Of a DNA stretch of 64,000 nucleotides, positions 23,351-33,591 are shown piece by piece. A model generated the notes under the pieces. It was not told the DNA's origin. It did not search any database and was given only the letters and a program-made list of their open reading frames with translations. The stretch is taken from NCBI RefSeq assembly GCF_003144535.1, contig NZ_PHFJ01000004.1:62001-126000 (forward strand). The letters are read 5' to 3'. Position 1 is the stretch's first letter. Each line of letters starts with the position of its first letter. Origin of the DNA: Proteus penneri. GTDB lineage: Bacteria > Pseudomonadota > Gammaproteobacteria > Enterobacterales > Enterobacteriaceae. The position numbers and the translations under genes are program-made.

Positions 23351-23378
23351 CTTAGAGCGAAAAAATAGTATGAAGTTC
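23351..23378 (-). promoter_or_regulatory. Sigma-E promoter of rpoE
   Basis: On the minus strand GAACTT (23378-23373), 16 bases, then TCTAA, matching the sigma-E consensus GGAACTT-N16-TCNAA. It lies about 100 bases before the rpoE start. Autoregulation through such a promoter is established for rpoE of E. coli. Confidence 0.85.
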
Positions 23379-23547
23379 AATTCAATCATTATTTTAAGAG
23401 ATGAATCACAAAAAAAATATCATGGTGATCACCAACCAAAATGCAATTTGCCAATAAAAAAACGATAACACAATGATATTATTTAAATATATACAATTAC
23501 TTACAACAATATATATTATCCTAAATAATATATTATTAAATATAGAT

Positions 23548-24303
23548 TTAATAATATAAATAAAAGTCAGTCACCCAAGATTGGAACTTATCGGTATAGT
23601 GCCCGTCATTATGACGAATAATAAGTTCATCTATACTGCATTCAACACTGCCTTGGTTTTGTCTTTGAAATGCTAACAAAATTCGATGATAAGGTTTATC
23701 TGCGCTGTCTTTAATATTAACGCGTTTTACAACATTCCACTCTTTTTTTTCTGCAATTTCAATAAATTGCTCGCCAATAGAATAAGGCAATACAACACAG
23801 AATAAACCATCTTCGGTGATAAGTAATTGCGCACTATCCAATAATCCCTCATGCGTTAAGGTTTTGGTATAACGCGCTTGCTCACGAACATCATTACGAC
23901 AAGCAATTGCTGGCTCAAAATAAGGAGGATTACTAACAATCAGATCATACTTATTTTGTGCTTGCTCTGCATAATGATGAATATCACTATGATAGATATG
24001 AATAAGTGAATGCCATTGTGACTCTTGGGCATTTTCCGTAGCTTGTAATGCCGCCTTTTCATCAAGTTCAATGCCATCAATACACTCAACTTTATTCGCT
24101 CGTTGAGCTAGCATTAATGCAATTAAGCCACTCCCAGTACCAATATCAAGTGCTCTTTTTATATTATTAATAGGCGCCCAAGCCCCTAATAAAACACCAT
24201 CTGTACCCACTTTCATTTCACACTTATCATGAGCAACAAAAAATTGTTTAAATGTAAAACCACCTTTGCGTAATCCCGCTTTTTTCACTTTCTTTTGATT
24301 CAT
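23548..24303 (-). CDS. trmN: tRNA1(Val) (adenine(37)-N6)-methyltransferase
   Basis: 251 residues. Rossmann-fold SAM-dependent methyltransferase making m6A37 in tRNA-Val. SAM motif I is in LDIGTGSGLIALML (about 50-63) and the N6-adenine signature NPPY in VSNPPYFEP (about 124-132). Older names yfiC/trmN6. Divergent from srmB, as in E. coli. Confidence 0.96.
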   Translation of the reverse strand: MNQKKVKKAGLRKGGFTFKQFFVAHDKCEMKVGTDGVLLGAWAPINNIKRALDIGTGSGLIALMLAQRANKVECIDGIELDEKAALQATENAQESQWHSLIHIYHSDIHHYAEQAQNKYDLIVSNPPYFEPAIACRNDVREQARYTKTLTHEGLLDSAQLLITEDGLFCVVLPYSIGEQFIEIAEKKEWNVVKRVNIKDSADKPYHRILLAFQRQNQGSVECSIDELIIRHNDGHYTDKFQSWVTDFYLYY

Positions 24304-24566
24304 CTATAAACTCTATTGATTCGCCTTACTATCTCTTTTTATTACTTATCATTCATGTCATTGAAAAAGAGATATATGGTATGATAACGCTTCTGCAACC
24401 CCTATCTTAACATTAAACTATTTGTATACGATGCACGCTTATTTAGATTAAGCCTAAAAACAACGAATACCTTCGTCTATCGGTAATATATAATGTGATA
24501 GCGGTAAATCCTCTGGCTTTTAGCGGGGGATAATGTCAAAATCCGCGCCCTAAACAGAGGTATACA

Positions 24567-25931
24567 ATGACAGCCACGACATTTTCCAGTCTTGAACTTG
24601 ATGAAAGTTTATTGACCGCATTAGAAGAAAAAGGATATCAACGTCCTACTGCAATTCAAGCAGATGCTATTCCAGCAGCAATGGATGGACGTGATATTTT
24701 AGGCTCTGCGCCAACAGGCACAGGGAAAACTGCGGCATTTTTACTTCCGGCAATTCAACACTTGCTTGATTATCCACGTAAAAAATCAGGCCCGCCGCGT
24801 ATTCTTATCCTAACGCCAACACGCGAACTTGCTATGCAAGTTGCCGAGCAGGCAAAAGAATTATGTGCGCACACACATTTAGATATCGCCACAATCACCG
24901 GCGGTGTTGCTTATATGAATCACGCTGAGGTTTTTAGCGAGAACCAAGATATCGTTGTTGCAACTACAGGTCGTCTATTACAGTACATCAAAGAAGAAAA
25001 CTTTGACTGCCGTGCGGTAGAAATGCTGATTTTAGATGAAGCAGACCGCATGTTAGATATGGGTTTTGCTAATGATATCGAAACTATTGCAGGCGAAACT
25101 CGCTGGCGCAAACAGACATTACTGTTCTCAGCAACACTAGAAGGTAATGCGGTTATTGATTTTGCACAGCGTATCCTCAACGAGCCGGTTGAACTAAATG
25201 CCGATCCATCTCGCCGCGAACGTAAAAAAATTCAGCAGTTCTATTATCATGCTGATAATCTTGAACACAAAACCGCATTACTTGCTGCATTACTGAAGCA
25301 AAACGATGTTAAAAAATCGATTGTCTTTGTTCGTAAAAGAGAGCGAGTAAGAGAGCTTGTCACTGCATTAGAAAAACAAGGTATTAAATGTAGCTACCTT
25401 GAAGGTGAAATGGCGCAAACACAGCGTAACGATGCGATCAAACGTTTAGAATCAGGCAAAATGAATGTGCTTGTTGCCACAGACGTTGCTTCTCGTGGCC
25501 TTGATCTAGATGACATCACACACGTTTTCAACTTTGACTTACCTCGTACTGCCGATGTTTACTTGCATCGTATTGGTCGTACAGGACGTGCGGGTCGTAA
25601 AGGTATCGCAATTTCATTAGTTGAAGCTCACGATCACCCATTATTAGGTAAAATTGGCCGTTATGTTCAAGAACCCATTAAATATCGTGTTATTGCTGAA
25701 CTACGTCCAGAAACCAAAGCACCAAGCCTGAAAGCAACATTCAAACCTTCTAAAAAAGTGCTTGCTAAACGCAAAGCGAAAAAAGAAGAAGAGAAAAAAG
25801 CAGTTAAAGAAAAAGTGCGGACTCGCGATCGTAAAAATATTGGTAAACGTCGCAAAGCAGTTGCTAAGCATACAGAAAAAAACGTTGCTCCTACTGCACC
25901 AGCAAAAGAAACGAATACTGATAACGAATAA
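24567..25931 (+). CDS. srmB: ATP-dependent RNA helicase SrmB
   Basis: 454 residues. DEAD-box helicase for early 50S assembly. Motifs in order: Q motif (RPTAIQ), Walker A APTGTGKT (about 48-55), PTRELA, LDEADRMLD (DEAD, about 154-162), SATL, then the C-terminal RecA lobe with HRIGRTGRAGR. After about residue 380 comes a Lys-rich basic tail (KKEEEKKAVKEK) as in the family. Its terminator follows at 25957. Confidence 0.98.
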   Translation: MTATTFSSLELDESLLTALEEKGYQRPTAIQADAIPAAMDGRDILGSAPTGTGKTAAFLLPAIQHLLDYPRKKSGPPRILILTPTRELAMQVAEQAKELCAHTHLDIATITGGVAYMNHAEVFSENQDIVVATTGRLLQYIKEENFDCRAVEMLILDEADRMLDMGFANDIETIAGETRWRKQTLLFSATLEGNAVIDFAQRILNEPVELNADPSRRERKKIQQFYYHADNLEHKTALLAALLKQNDVKKSIVFVRKRERVRELVTALEKQGIKCSYLEGEMAQTQRNDAIKRLESGKMNVLVATDVASRGLDLDDITHVFNFDLPRTADVYLHRIGRTGRAGRKGIAISLVEAHDHPLLGKIGRYVQEPIKYRVIAELRPETKAPSLKATFKPSKKVLAKRKAKKEEEKKAVKEKVRTRDRKNIGKRRKAVAKHTEKNVAPTAPAKETNTDNE

Positions 25932-25956
25932 TCTGTATTCTTTATGATGTTATAAA

Positions 25957-25988
25957 AAACCGTAGCTATATAATAGTTACGGTTTTTT
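25957..25988 (+). terminator. srmB terminator
   Basis: Hairpin with AAAACCGTA and TTACGGTTTT arms around an A/T loop and a terminal T-run (GGTTTTTTG). Confidence 0.85.
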
Positions 25989-26021
25989 GTTATTTTATCT
26001 TTCTTCTTATTTTATATAAAA

Positions 26022-26049
26022 AAAGCCCGATATTTTCATATCGAGCTTA
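26022..26049 (-). terminator. grcA terminator
   Basis: AAGCCCGATA / TATCGAGCTT arms around TTTTCA with a T-run on the minus-strand side, 27 bases after grcA. Confidence 0.75.
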
Positions 26050-26075
26050 TTATTAACTTATTACTTTAGTGAAAA

Positions 26076-26459
26076 TTACAGGCTTTCTGTGAAAGTACGA
26101 GTAATAACATCACGTTGTTGTTCTGGGGTCAGTGAGTTAAAACGCACTGCATAACCAGAAACACGAATAGTTAATTGCGGATATTTCTCAGGATTGTTAA
26201 CAGCATCTTCCAGTGTTTCGCGGCTTAATACGTTAACGTTAAGGTGTTGACCACCTTCTACACGAACAACCGGTTTAGATTCTACAGGTACTTCACGGTA
26301 TTCGATATTGCCTAACTCTTTACGGCTAATTACTTGGCCTTCTTCAAAGCCTTTTTTAGCACAGATGCAACGAGCTTCGCCGTTTTCATCATCTAACAAC
26401 CAGAAAGAGTGTAATAAATCGTCGTTATCAGCTTTAGTAATTTGGATACCAGTAATCAT
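26076..26459 (-). CDS. grcA: Autonomous glycyl radical cofactor GrcA
   Basis: 127 residues from the ATG at 26459, which has a strong GGAGG site 6-8 bases upstream and the family start [10 protein letters not shown]; a reading 14 codons longer has no support. It replaces the damaged C-terminus of pyruvate formate-lyase after oxygen exposure. The radical Gly is in RVSGYAVRF (about 101-109), and the C-terminus ends TFTESL. An FNR box lies upstream, fitting anaerobic induction. Confidence 0.97.
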   Translation of the reverse strand: MITGIQITKADNDDLLHSFWLLDDENGEARCICAKKGFEEGQVISRKELGNIEYREVPVESKPVVRVEGGQHLNVNVLSRETLEDAVNNPEKYPQLTIRVSGYAVRFNSLTPEQQRDVITRTFTESL

Positions 26460-26572
26460 TTCGACCTCCAATTTGGGCGCAAAATCAAATTCTAATCTCA
26501 TATCAGAACTTGGGTATTTGGTCTAACCAATGTTTCTGTCTACTTATATACCAGTATAAATGGTGCCATTCT

Positions 26573-26586
26573 TTGATAAATATCAA
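26573..26586. promoter_or_regulatory. FNR box upstream of grcA
   Basis: Exact match to TTGAT-N4-ATCAA. On the minus strand a TATAAG -10 lies at 26548-26543, putting the box about 43 bases before the expected start of transcription, the classical FNR activation position. FNR control of yfiD/grcA is known in E. coli. Confidence 0.88.
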
Positions 26587-26794
26587 TAAAATTCATAAGC
26601 ACTTTACCTACCAAGGCGCAAAGTGTTGTTTTAAATCAATTATTATTAAAAGCTAACTTGCAATTTTTTTTGTAAATTTTCAAAGAAAAGTTGAGAAATC
26701 AATTAATTTTTTATTTTTAGTCCGTAATATTTTCATTCCCCTGATGAAATCGGTAAGCTTAGACACGATAAGATATCAACAAGGATTTTAGGTT

Positions 26795-27475
26795 ATGACT
26801 GCACCATTAACTTGGCATGATGTGATAGGCGCTGAAAAAGAAAAGCCTTACTTTCATCAAATTATGTCTCAAGTCGCACAACAAAGAGCCGCAGGTAAAA
26901 TTATTTATCCTCCTCAAGAAGATATTTTTAATGCTTTTCGTTTTACGCCTTTTGATAATGTAAATGTCGTTATTTTAGGACAAGATCCTTATCACGGCCC
27001 CAATCAAGCTCATGGGCTCTCTTTCTCAGTACGACCAGGCGTACCAGCCCCTCCTTCATTAGTCAATATGTATAAAGAGCTTGAAAAAGAATACCCTGAT
27101 TTTAAACGCCCTAACCATGGCTATTTAGAAAGTTGGGCAAAACAAGGCGTTTTATTGCTTAATACCGTATTGACCGTAGAGAAAGGCCAAGCACATTCTC
27201 ACGCTAATTATGGTTGGGAAATATTTACAGATGCTGTTATTGAGCAGATTAATCAACGTAGAGAAGGTGTTATTTTCCTACTTTGGGGCGCACATGCTCA
27301 GAAAAAAGGCCGTTTTATTGATACAAATAAACACGTTATTTTAAAAGCACCTCATCCATCACCACTTTCTGCTCATAGAGGCTTTTTAGGCTGTGGTCAT
27401 TTTAAACAGGCTAATGATATTTTACAGCAACAAGGCCGAACACCAATCAATTGGCATCTTGATCCTATTGAATAA
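26795..27475 (+). CDS. ung: Uracil-DNA glycosylase
   Basis: 226 residues. Family 1 UDG, removes uracil from DNA. Catalytic Asp in GQDPYHG (about 61-67), uracil-binding Asn in LLNTVLTV (about 119-126), and the DNA-intercalating loop [10 protein letters not shown] (about 187-196). Monocistronic, with a hairpin after the stop. Confidence 0.98.
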   Translation: MTAPLTWHDVIGAEKEKPYFHQIMSQVAQQRAAGKIIYPPQEDIFNAFRFTPFDNVNVVILGQDPYHGPNQAHGLSFSVRPGVPAPPSLVNMYKELEKEYPDFKRPNHGYLESWAKQGVLLLNTVLTVEKGQAHSHANYGWEIFTDAVIEQINQRREGVIFLLWGAHAQKKGRFIDTNKHVILKAPHPSPLSAHRGFLGCGHFKQANDILQQQGRTPINWHLDPIE

Positions 27476-27496
27476 AATCACTCTATAAAATATAAA

Positions 27497-27544
27497 ACCG
27501 CACAATAACAAGAATATTAAATAATCTTCGTGTTGTGCGGTTTA
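27497..27544. terminator. ung terminator (shared with grpE)
   Basis: Arms AAACCGCACAA and TTGTGCGGTTT around a 25-base loop region between the converging ung and grpE genes; likely bidirectional. Confidence 0.7.
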
Positions 27545-27592
27545 CTTTATCTACATGTAATAGCACATGTGATAACTAATGTTTTATTGATA

Positions 27593-28204
27593 TTATTTAG
27601 AAACGATAACCATCGCTGGGCGCAATAAACGACCGTTTAAGGTATATCCTTTTTGCATAACATCGACAACATGATTAGATTCATGCTCAGGGCTATCGAT
27701 TAAAGTCATCGCTTGGTGAACTTCTGGGTTAAATGCCACATTTTTTTCTTCAACCACTTCAATGCCAAATTTACGAACGGCATCTAAGAATGACTTCAGT
27801 GTTAACTCTAACCCTTCAATCATTGGCTTTAATGATTCATTTTCATGATCAGCCGCAGATAACGCACGCTCTAAATTATCAAGTACCGGCAATAACTCAT
27901 TAGAAAATTTTTCAAGTGCAAATTTATGTGCTTTCTCAATATCCTGTTGAGTACGGCGACGCACATTTTCAACTTCTGCTAAAGCACGAGCCATGGCTTC
28001 ACGCTCTGTTTTTTGAGATTGCTCTAGTTGTTTTTCAAGAGAATCAATACGCGCTAATGCTTCCACTAACTCCGCTTGAGCATTAAAGTCCGCTTGTGCT
28101 TCTTCAGTTGTTACTTGCTCTTGAGACTCATCCATTACAGATCCCATTCCTTCTTTTTCTTTTGAGACTTGCTCTTCATGTACATTTTGTTCTTTACTAC
28201 TCAT
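27593..28204 (-). CDS. grpE: Nucleotide exchange factor GrpE
   Basis: 203 residues from the ATG at 28204 (MSSKEQ, with GGAG at proper spacing; the codon two earlier is too close to that site). Exchanges ADP on DnaK. Long N-terminal coiled coil (about 45-100, ending [19 protein letters not shown]), four-helix segment, and C-terminal beta domain with [21 protein letters not shown]. Heat-shock promoter upstream. Confidence 0.98.
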   Translation of the reverse strand: MSSKEQNVHEEQVSKEKEGMGSVMDESQEQVTTEEAQADFNAQAELVEALARIDSLEKQLEQSQKTEREAMARALAEVENVRRRTQQDIEKAHKFALEKFSNELLPVLDNLERALSAADHENESLKPMIEGLELTLKSFLDAVRKFGIEVVEEKNVAFNPEVHQAMTLIDSPEHESNHVVDVMQKGYTLNGRLLRPAMVIVSK

Positions 28205-28251
28205 GAACATCTCCGCGTAGTTTTAGTATTCATCTTCATATTTAGTTTATT

Positions 28252-28278
28252 ATGGGGATCAATAAACGGGTTTCAAGG
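28252..28278 (-). promoter_or_regulatory. Sigma-32 promoter of grpE
   Basis: Minus strand: CTTGAAA (28277-28271), 13 bases, CCCCAT (28257-28252), an excellent match to CTTGAAA-N13/14-CCCCATNT. It sits 48 bases before the grpE start. Confidence 0.9.
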
Positions 28279-28304
28279 AATTGGCGCAAAACGAGGGTAA
28301 AAAA

Positions 28305-29204
28305 ATGCCAGATAATACCGTAACGGAAGAAAAACACTTTAAATGTATTGGCATTGTTGGTCATCCACGCCACCCCGAAGCAATTTCAACTCATGAAATG
28401 CTCTATCATTGGCTATTGGCTCAAGGCTATGACGTTATTATTGATACACAAGTTGCTCAAGAACTAAAGCTAGAAAATGCACAAACAGGTGATCTAACTC
28501 AAGTTGGTAAAGCAGCCGATCTGGTCATTGTTGTTGGTGGCGATGGCAATATGCTTGGGGCTGCACGTGTTTTATCTCGTTATAACATCAAAGTGATTGG
28601 TGTTAACCGGGGTAATTTAGGCTTTCTTACTGACCTTGATCCTGATAATGCCTTACAGCAATTAACCAATGTATTGGCTGGGCACTATCGTGAAGAAAAG
28701 CGTTTTTTACTTGAAGCACGCGTCTATGCAGAAGGTCAAAGAAATCGCATTGGTACAGCAATCAATGAAGTCGTGCTTCATCCTGGTAAAGTGGCTCATA
28801 TGATTGAGTTTGAGGTTTATATTGATGATCGTTTTGCTTTCTCTCAACGTTCTGATGGCTTGATTATTGCAACACCAACAGGATCAACAGCCTATTCACT
28901 TTCTGCGGGGGGGCCTATTTTAACTCCAAATCTTGATGCTATTGCACTTGTCCCTATGTTTCCACATACCTTATCAGCACGGCCTTTGGTTATCAGCAGT
29001 GATAGCCAAATTCGCTTAAAATTCTCACAAACAAATATCGATTATGAAGTCAGTTGTGATAGCCAATTAGTGTTACCAATTAAAGAGGGTGATGAAGTTA
29101 TTATTAAAAGAAGCCGTCAAAAGCTCAACTTAGTTCATCCGACTGATTATAATTATTTTAATACACTCAGCTCAAAATTGGGTTGGTCAAAAAAAATGTT
29201 CTAA
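28305..29204 (+). CDS. nadK: NAD kinase
   Basis: 299 residues from the ATG at 28305 (GAGGGT at good spacing); a TTG reading adds 8 codons. Phosphorylates NAD to NADP. The [11 protein letters not shown] motif (about 78-88) holds the catalytic Asp, followed by [10 protein letters not shown] and the [16 protein letters not shown] signature (about 193-208). Divergent from grpE and upstream of recN, the enterobacterial arrangement. Confidence 0.98.
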   Translation: MPDNTVTEEKHFKCIGIVGHPRHPEAISTHEMLYHWLLAQGYDVIIDTQVAQELKLENAQTGDLTQVGKAADLVIVVGGDGNMLGAARVLSRYNIKVIGVNRGNLGFLTDLDPDNALQQLTNVLAGHYREEKRFLLEARVYAEGQRNRIGTAINEVVLHPGKVAHMIEFEVYIDDRFAFSQRSDGLIIATPTGSTAYSLSAGGPILTPNLDAIALVPMFPHTLSARPLVISSDSQIRLKFSQTNIDYEVSCDSQLVLPIKEGDEVIIKRSRQKLNLVHPTDYNYFNTLSSKLGWSKKMF

Positions 29205-29221
29205 TTTTTGTGCCTCACTAC

Positions 29222-29249
29222 TTTACTGTATAAAAAACCAGTTTATACT
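29222..29249 (+). promoter_or_regulatory. recN promoter
   Basis: TTTACT (29222-29227), 16 bases, TATACT (29244-29249). Both elements are overlapped by the two LexA boxes. Confidence 0.55.
29224..29243. promoter_or_regulatory. LexA box 1 (imperfect) upstream of recN
   Basis: CTGT-N8-CCAG, one mismatch from CTGT-N8-ACAG, with the A/T-rich centre typical of SOS boxes. It covers the -35 element. Confidence 0.65.
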
Positions 29250-29265
29250 GTATGTAATTACAGAT
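29246..29265. promoter_or_regulatory. LexA box 2 upstream of recN
   Basis: Exact CTGT-N8-ACAG within TACTGTATGTAATTACAGAT, overlapping the -10. Tandem LexA boxes at recN are known in E. coli, where recN is one of the most strongly SOS-induced genes. Confidence 0.9.
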
Positions 29266-29291
29266 ATGTTTTTATACACAGGAGAGGCACT

Positions 29292-30953
29292 ATGCTGACT
29301 CAATTAACCATTAGTCATTTTGCCATAGTCCGTGAACTTGAAATCGATTTTTCAGGTGGCATGACCACCATTACAGGCGAAACTGGCGCAGGTAAGTCTA
29401 TTGCAATTGATGCTCTAGGTTTATGCTTAGGTAACCGTGGTGATGCTAATATGGTGCGCCCAGGTGCAACTAGAGCCGATTTATGTGCACGATTCTCACT
29501 CTCTGATACGCCATCAGCACAACATTGGCTTGAAGAACATCATCTTGATAATCATAACGAATGTCTATTAAGAAGGACTATCTCTGCTGATGGGCGTTCT
29601 CGTGGTTTTATCAACGGTACTTCCGTACCTCTTTCACAATTAAGAGAGCTTGGTTCCTTACTTATCCAAATTCATGGGCAACATGCTCACCAGCAACTTC
29701 TAGAGCCTCGTTATCAAAAACAACTACTAGATATCTATGCCCATGAACCTACTTTATTAAAAAACATGAAGTCGGCTTATCAAACATGGCATCAAAGTTG
29801 CCAAAATTTAGCCGCATTTCAACAACTCTCTTTAGAACGAGAAGCAAGGCAGCAACTGGTTGATTACCACTTAAAAGAACTCAATGAATTTCAGCCAGTA
29901 CAAGGCGAATACCCTGAATTAGATCAAGAATATAAACGTCTTTCTAACTGCGGTCAGTTTTTAACGCTAAGTCAAAATAGTTTGCAAATTTTAAGCGACA
30001 ACGAAGAGCAAAATATTTTAAGTATGCTCAACGTGGCTAAACATGAAATTACTGAACTAACCTCTATGGAAGGTCAATTCAATTCATTATTAGAGATGCT
30101 AGAAGAGGCTACCATTCAGATTAGTGAAGTGAGTGATGAACTTCGTCATTATAGCGATCGCTTAGAGATGGATCCTAATCGCTTATTTGAAGTCGAAAAA
30201 CGTATGTCTAAGTACATTAGTTTGTCACGCAAACATCGCGTTGCACCTGAAGAACTTTATGATCTTCATCAGCAATTAATTGAAGAAAAAAATGCCTTAC
30301 TTCGTCAAAATGACGACTGTGATGCCTTAATAGAACAAGTCAAAGCTGACCATTTAATTGCATTAGATGTCGCCAAAAAACTGCATCAAGTTCGCCAACA
30401 ATATGCAAATGAGTTAAGTCAACTTATTACTAATAGTATGCATCAGTTATCAATGCCACATGGTTATTTTACTGTTGATACCTATTTTGATGACAGTTCA
30501 CTGCAAATTGATGGTGCCACAAAAGTTGAATTTAATGTCACCACCAATCCAGGACAACCTCATCAAGCGCTTCCTAAAGTGGCTTCTGGTGGTGAGTTAT
30601 CTCGCATTGCGCTCGCAATCCAAGTGATCACAGCAAAAAAAATGGATACACCAGCACTTATTTTTGATGAAGTTGATGTGGGTATCAGTGGTCCAACAGC
30701 AGCGATTGTGGGCAAATTGCTCCGTGAATTAGGTGAGTCAACTCAAGTGATGTGTGTCACTCACTTACCTCAAGTTGCAGGTTGTGGTCATCAACACTAT
30801 TTCGTTAATAAAGAAACCAATGGTGAAGAGACAGAAACCACAATGAAACTATTATCGAAAAAAGAACGATTACAAGAGCTTGCCCGTTTATTAGCAGGAA
30901 GTGAAGTCACCAAAAATACCTTAGCAAATGCGAAAGATTTGTTGGCTGCATAA
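29292..30953 (+). CDS. recN: DNA repair protein RecN
   Basis: 553 residues from the ATG at 29292, which follows GGAGAGG and gives the family start [13 protein letters not shown]; the longer reading runs back through the promoter. SMC-like ATPase for double-strand-break repair: Walker A GETGAGKS (about 30-37), long coiled-coil arms (about 150-360), ABC signature [12 protein letters not shown] (about 432-443), Walker [13 protein letters not shown]. Confidence 0.97.
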   Translation: MLTQLTISHFAIVRELEIDFSGGMTTITGETGAGKSIAIDALGLCLGNRGDANMVRPGATRADLCARFSLSDTPSAQHWLEEHHLDNHNECLLRRTISADGRSRGFINGTSVPLSQLRELGSLLIQIHGQHAHQQLLEPRYQKQLLDIYAHEPTLLKNMKSAYQTWHQSCQNLAAFQQLSLEREARQQLVDYHLKELNEFQPVQGEYPELDQEYKRLSNCGQFLTLSQNSLQILSDNEEQNILSMLNVAKHEITELTSMEGQFNSLLEMLEEATIQISEVSDELRHYSDRLEMDPNRLFEVEKRMSKYISLSRKHRVAPEELYDLHQQLIEEKNALLRQNDDCDALIEQVKADHLIALDVAKKLHQVRQQYANELSQLITNSMHQLSMPHGYFTVDTYFDDSSLQIDGATKVEFNVTTNPGQPHQALPKVASGGELSRIALAIQVITAKKMDTPALIFDEVDVGISGPTAAIVGKLLRELGESTQVMCVTHLPQVAGCGHQHYFVNKETNGEETETTMKLLSKKERLQELARLLAGSEVTKNTLANAKDLLAA

Positions 30954-31066
30954 CGATTAACAAACTTTTATTGATATTTAAGGTCATAGGCAGAGCGTGA
31001 AAGGTTTTCAATTGCTGCGTTGTCGATTATCATCGTCACTATGACCCTAAAAGGAATGTAATAACC

Positions 31067-31429
31067 ATGCGTTTTAAACTGTTAAAAGTTGCCGCCTTAT
31101 CTTTAGTCGTAATGACTTCAGGTTGCTCTATGTTCGAGAGACTGGTTTATCACCCAGATATCAATCAGGGAAATTATTTAACACCAGCCGAAGTCGCAAA
31201 AGTTCAGCAAGGAATGACACAGCAGCAAGTTCAATTTGCCCTTGGTACGCCAATGCTTAAAGATCCTTTCGGAAGCCAGACTTGGTATTATGTTTTCCGT
31301 GAAGAACCTGGTCATCAGAAAGTACGTCAAGAGACGCTCACCCTGACTTTTGATAGCAATGGCATACTGACTAAGATTGATAAGCAAGGCAATATGCCTA
31401 ACTTCGCAGCACCTGAAACAAAATCGTAA
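31067..31429 (+). CDS. bamE: Outer membrane assembly lipoprotein BamE
   Basis: 120 residues. Lipoprotein signal with lipobox TSGC, lipidated Cys20. SmpA/OmlA fold with [23 protein letters not shown] and the central TWYYVFR strand. Small accessory subunit of the BAM complex in the outer membrane inner leaflet. Downstream of recN as in E. coli. Confidence 0.97.
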   Translation: MRFKLLKVAALSLVVMTSGCSMFERLVYHPDINQGNYLTPAEVAKVQQGMTQQQVQFALGTPMLKDPFGSQTWYYVFREEPGHQKVRQETLTLTFDSNGILTKIDKQGNMPNFAAPETKS

Positions 31430-31485
31430 TACGATTACTGTGCTAAGAAGGCTTAGTTTTGTATAAGATTGGCAAAAACGAATTG

Positions 31486-31522
31486 CACCCCATACGTTAA
31501 ATTTGACGTTGGGGTGTGTTTT
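31486..31522 (+). terminator. bamE terminator
   Basis: CACCCCA / TGGGGTG arms around a loop that itself contains an ACGTTAAATTTGACGT partial palindrome, then GTTTTT. Confidence 0.75.
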
Positions 31523-31635
31523 TATAAAGAGGAATTGCTTTATAACAGTGTTGTCTTTTTATTGTATCTGACTGTAACCAAATGGCCTATCAACGCAGTA
31601 TGTGACGCCCCTTTTATTATTGGGCAAACATAATA

Positions 31636-31929
31636 TTAGTCCGCTTTTTGTCGTGCTTTTTCAGCACGCTTACGGCGCATTTCTTTAGGATCAGCAATTA
31701 AAGGTCGATAAATTTCAACTCTATCACCGTCTCGCACATTATCGCTTAACTTTGCTGGTCGACTATAAATACCCACTTTATTCTTAGTTAAATCAATATC
31801 ATTACAAATCGTTAAGATATTTGAAGCAATAATAGCTTGTTCAACAGTATCCCCTAATGTTAGTTCAACAGGGATAAGGTACTGTTTGTCGGGCAACGCA
31901 TAGGTTACTTCTACCCATATTTTAGTCAC
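31636..31929 (-). CDS. rnfH: RnfH family protein
   Basis: 97 residues, ubiquitin-like (beta-grasp) fold of the RnfH family ([29 protein letters not shown]). Function poorly defined. Overlaps the ratA stop by 8 bases, the conserved ratA-rnfH pair. The C-terminus is basic ([12 protein letters not shown]). Confidence 0.95.
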   Translation of the reverse strand: MTKIWVEVTYALPDKQYLIPVELTLGDTVEQAIIASNILTICNDIDLTKNKVGIYSRPAKLSDNVRDGDRVEIYRPLIADPKEMRRKRAEKARQKAD

Positions 31930-32356
31930 GATAAATCTCTTTCGCTCGGTGAGTAAATGCTTGAACCATATTGTTCGTTAAATCCTTAAAAATACGCCCA
32001 AAAGCCAACTCAATTAATTTATTAGTGAACTCAAAGTCTAGCTGAAATTCTATCTTACACGCATTATCATCAAGTGCGGTAAACACCCATCCTCCAGTCA
32101 ATTTACGAAAGGGGCCATCAACAAGACGCATATCAACACGTTCATTAGTCTTTAAAAAGTTATGGGTAGTAAATGTTTTACTAATTCCCGCTTTTGAAAC
32201 ATTTATTGATGCAATCATTTCTTCTGGTGTGCTTTTGATCAGTTTACTTCCAACGCATCCTGGTAGAAAATCAGGATAAGTAAGAACATCATTAACCAGT
32301 TTAAACATTTGCTCTGTACTAAAAGGGACGAGAGCAGATCGACTAATCTGAGGCAT
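31922..32356 (-). CDS. ratA: Ribosome association toxin RatA / coenzyme Q binding START-domain protein
   Basis: 144 residues. START/COQ10 family; in E. coli reported to block 70S formation, while homologues help ubiquinone function. Motifs: [15 protein letters not shown] (about 21-35) and [12 protein letters not shown]. Overlaps rnfH; divergent from smpB. The toxin role is from E. coli literature and should be read with caution. Confidence 0.93.
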   Translation of the reverse strand: MPQISRSALVPFSTEQMFKLVNDVLTYPDFLPGCVGSKLIKSTPEEMIASINVSKAGISKTFTTHNFLKTNERVDMRLVDGPFRKLTGGWVFTALDDNACKIEFQLDFEFTNKLIELAFGRIFKDLTNNMVQAFTHRAKEIYRD

Positions 32357-32511
32357 AGTTATTCCTGTACGACAACACTGTGTGGATCATATCATTGAAC
32401 AGTGACTAATTAAAAATCTAATGGAATATAGCTTAAGTTTTATGCAATTGAAAAGAAAACAGTCAGTTAAATGATTTCTTTCTATTGCTCATACAGTATA
32501 ATGTGGAAATT

Positions 32512-32994
32512 ATGACAAAGAAAAAATCACACAAACCTGGTTCTGCGACCATTGCGTTAAACAAACGCGCTCGCCATGAATATTTCATTGAAGATGAGAT
32601 AGAAGCGGGCTTGGCTCTCCAAGGTTGGGAAGTTAAATCACTGCGTGCAGGAAAAGCCAACATCAGTGATAGCTACGTTGTCATGCGTGACGGTGAAGCT
32701 TATCTTTTTGGTGCAACCATTACACCTTTAAATGTTGCATCAACTCATGTGGTTTGTGATCCGACACGTACCCGTAAATTATTATTAAAACAGCGTGAAC
32801 TTGATAACCTTTATGGTCAAATTAACCGTGATGGTTACACCGTTGTTGCTCTCTCCCTTTATTGGAAAAACGCTTGGTGCAAAATCAAAATTGGCGTTGC
32901 AAAGGGTAAGAAAGATCACGATAAACGTGAAACGATTAAAGATCGTGAATGGAAATTAGACAAAGCACGTATTATGAAAAATGCTAACCGCTAA
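32512..32994 (+). CDS. smpB: SsrA-binding protein SmpB
   Basis: 160 residues from the ATG at 32512 ([11 protein letters not shown], as in E. coli); the longer reading adds 9 codons with no support. tmRNA partner in trans-translation. OB-fold core with [14 protein letters not shown] and the C-terminal helix [16 protein letters not shown] that reads the empty mRNA channel. It is directly upstream of ssrA, so both partners are encoded together. Confidence 0.98.
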   Translation: MTKKKSHKPGSATIALNKRARHEYFIEDEIEAGLALQGWEVKSLRAGKANISDSYVVMRDGEAYLFGATITPLNVASTHVVCDPTRTRKLLLKQRELDNLYGQINRDGYTVVALSLYWKNAWCKIKIGVAKGKKDHDKRETIKDREWKLDKARIMKNANR

Positions 32995-33053
32995 ATTGCG
33001 TTAAGTACTAGCTATTACAAGTATTTTTCTGATATACTCGCTTTTAACAACTT

Positions 33054-33420
33054 GGGGCTGATTCTGGATTCGACGGGATTTGCGAAACCCAAGGTGCATG
33101 CCGAGGGGCGGTTGGCCTCGTAAAAAGCCGCAAAAAAATAGTCGCAAACGACGAAAACAAACTAGCACTAGCAGCTTAATAACCTGCTCAGAGCCCTCTC
33201 TCCCTAGCTTCCGCTCTTAAGACGGGGATCAAGAGAGGTCAAACCCAAAAGAGATCGCGTGGATGCCTAGCTTGGGGTTGAAGCGTTAAATTTAATCAAG
33301 CTAGCTTATTCATGGCGTGTCTGTCCGCAGTGGGTAAGTGAAATCAAAGACTAGACTAAGCATGTAGTGCCGCGGATGTAGAAATTTCGGACGCGGGTTC
33401 AACTCCCGCCAGCTCCACCA
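33054..33420 (+). ncRNA. ssrA: Transfer-messenger RNA (tmRNA)
   Basis: 367 bases, starting GGGGCTGATTCTGGATTCGA and ending in the tRNA-like TCAACTCCCGCCAGCTCCACCA region with encoded CCA. The resume codon GCA is at 33144 and the tag reads ANDENKLALAA, followed by TAA TAA (33177-33182). E. coli reads ANDENYALAA, so this tag is one residue longer and has KL before ALAA in place of Y. The rest is close to the E. coli RNA through all pseudoknot segments. A TATACT -10 lies at 33033-33038. Confidence 0.98.
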
Positions 33421-33430
33421 AATTTGGTGG
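33415..33430. repeat. 16-base palindrome at the ssrA 3' end
   Basis: CCACCAAATTTGGTGG is a perfect palindrome whose left half is the tmRNA CCACCA end. It may base-pair in the precursor, or be left over from an integration event; ssrA 3' ends are common integrase targets. Confidence 0.7.
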
Positions 33431-33504
33431 GTCAGTGATAGGACAACGGTTTCAAAAACAAGAAGTTAGCGAAATCATCAAGACTACACACTGACACAGA
33501 TAGG

Positions 33505-33544
33505 ACTCTAAATCATACGCAAAACGTACGCGGATATTTAGAGT
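33505..33544. repeat. Inverted repeat in the ssrA trailer
   Basis: ACTCTAAAT (33505-33513) and ATTTAGAGT (33536-33544) are perfect 9-base arms in the 125-base spacer between the tmRNA end and its terminator. The same spacer has two copies of GATAGGAC and a GTCAGTG/CACTGAC pair. Confidence 0.5.
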
Positions 33545-33546
33545 TC

Positions 33547-33576
33547 AAAAAGGCTCACTTCGGTGAGCCTTTTTTA
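33547..33576 (+). terminator. ssrA terminator
   Basis: AAAAAGGCTCAC, TTCG tetraloop region, GTGAGCCTTTTTT: a strong intrinsic terminator about 130 bases after the mature tmRNA end. Confidence 0.92.
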
Positions 33577-33591
33577 TATAGGAGACCAAGA

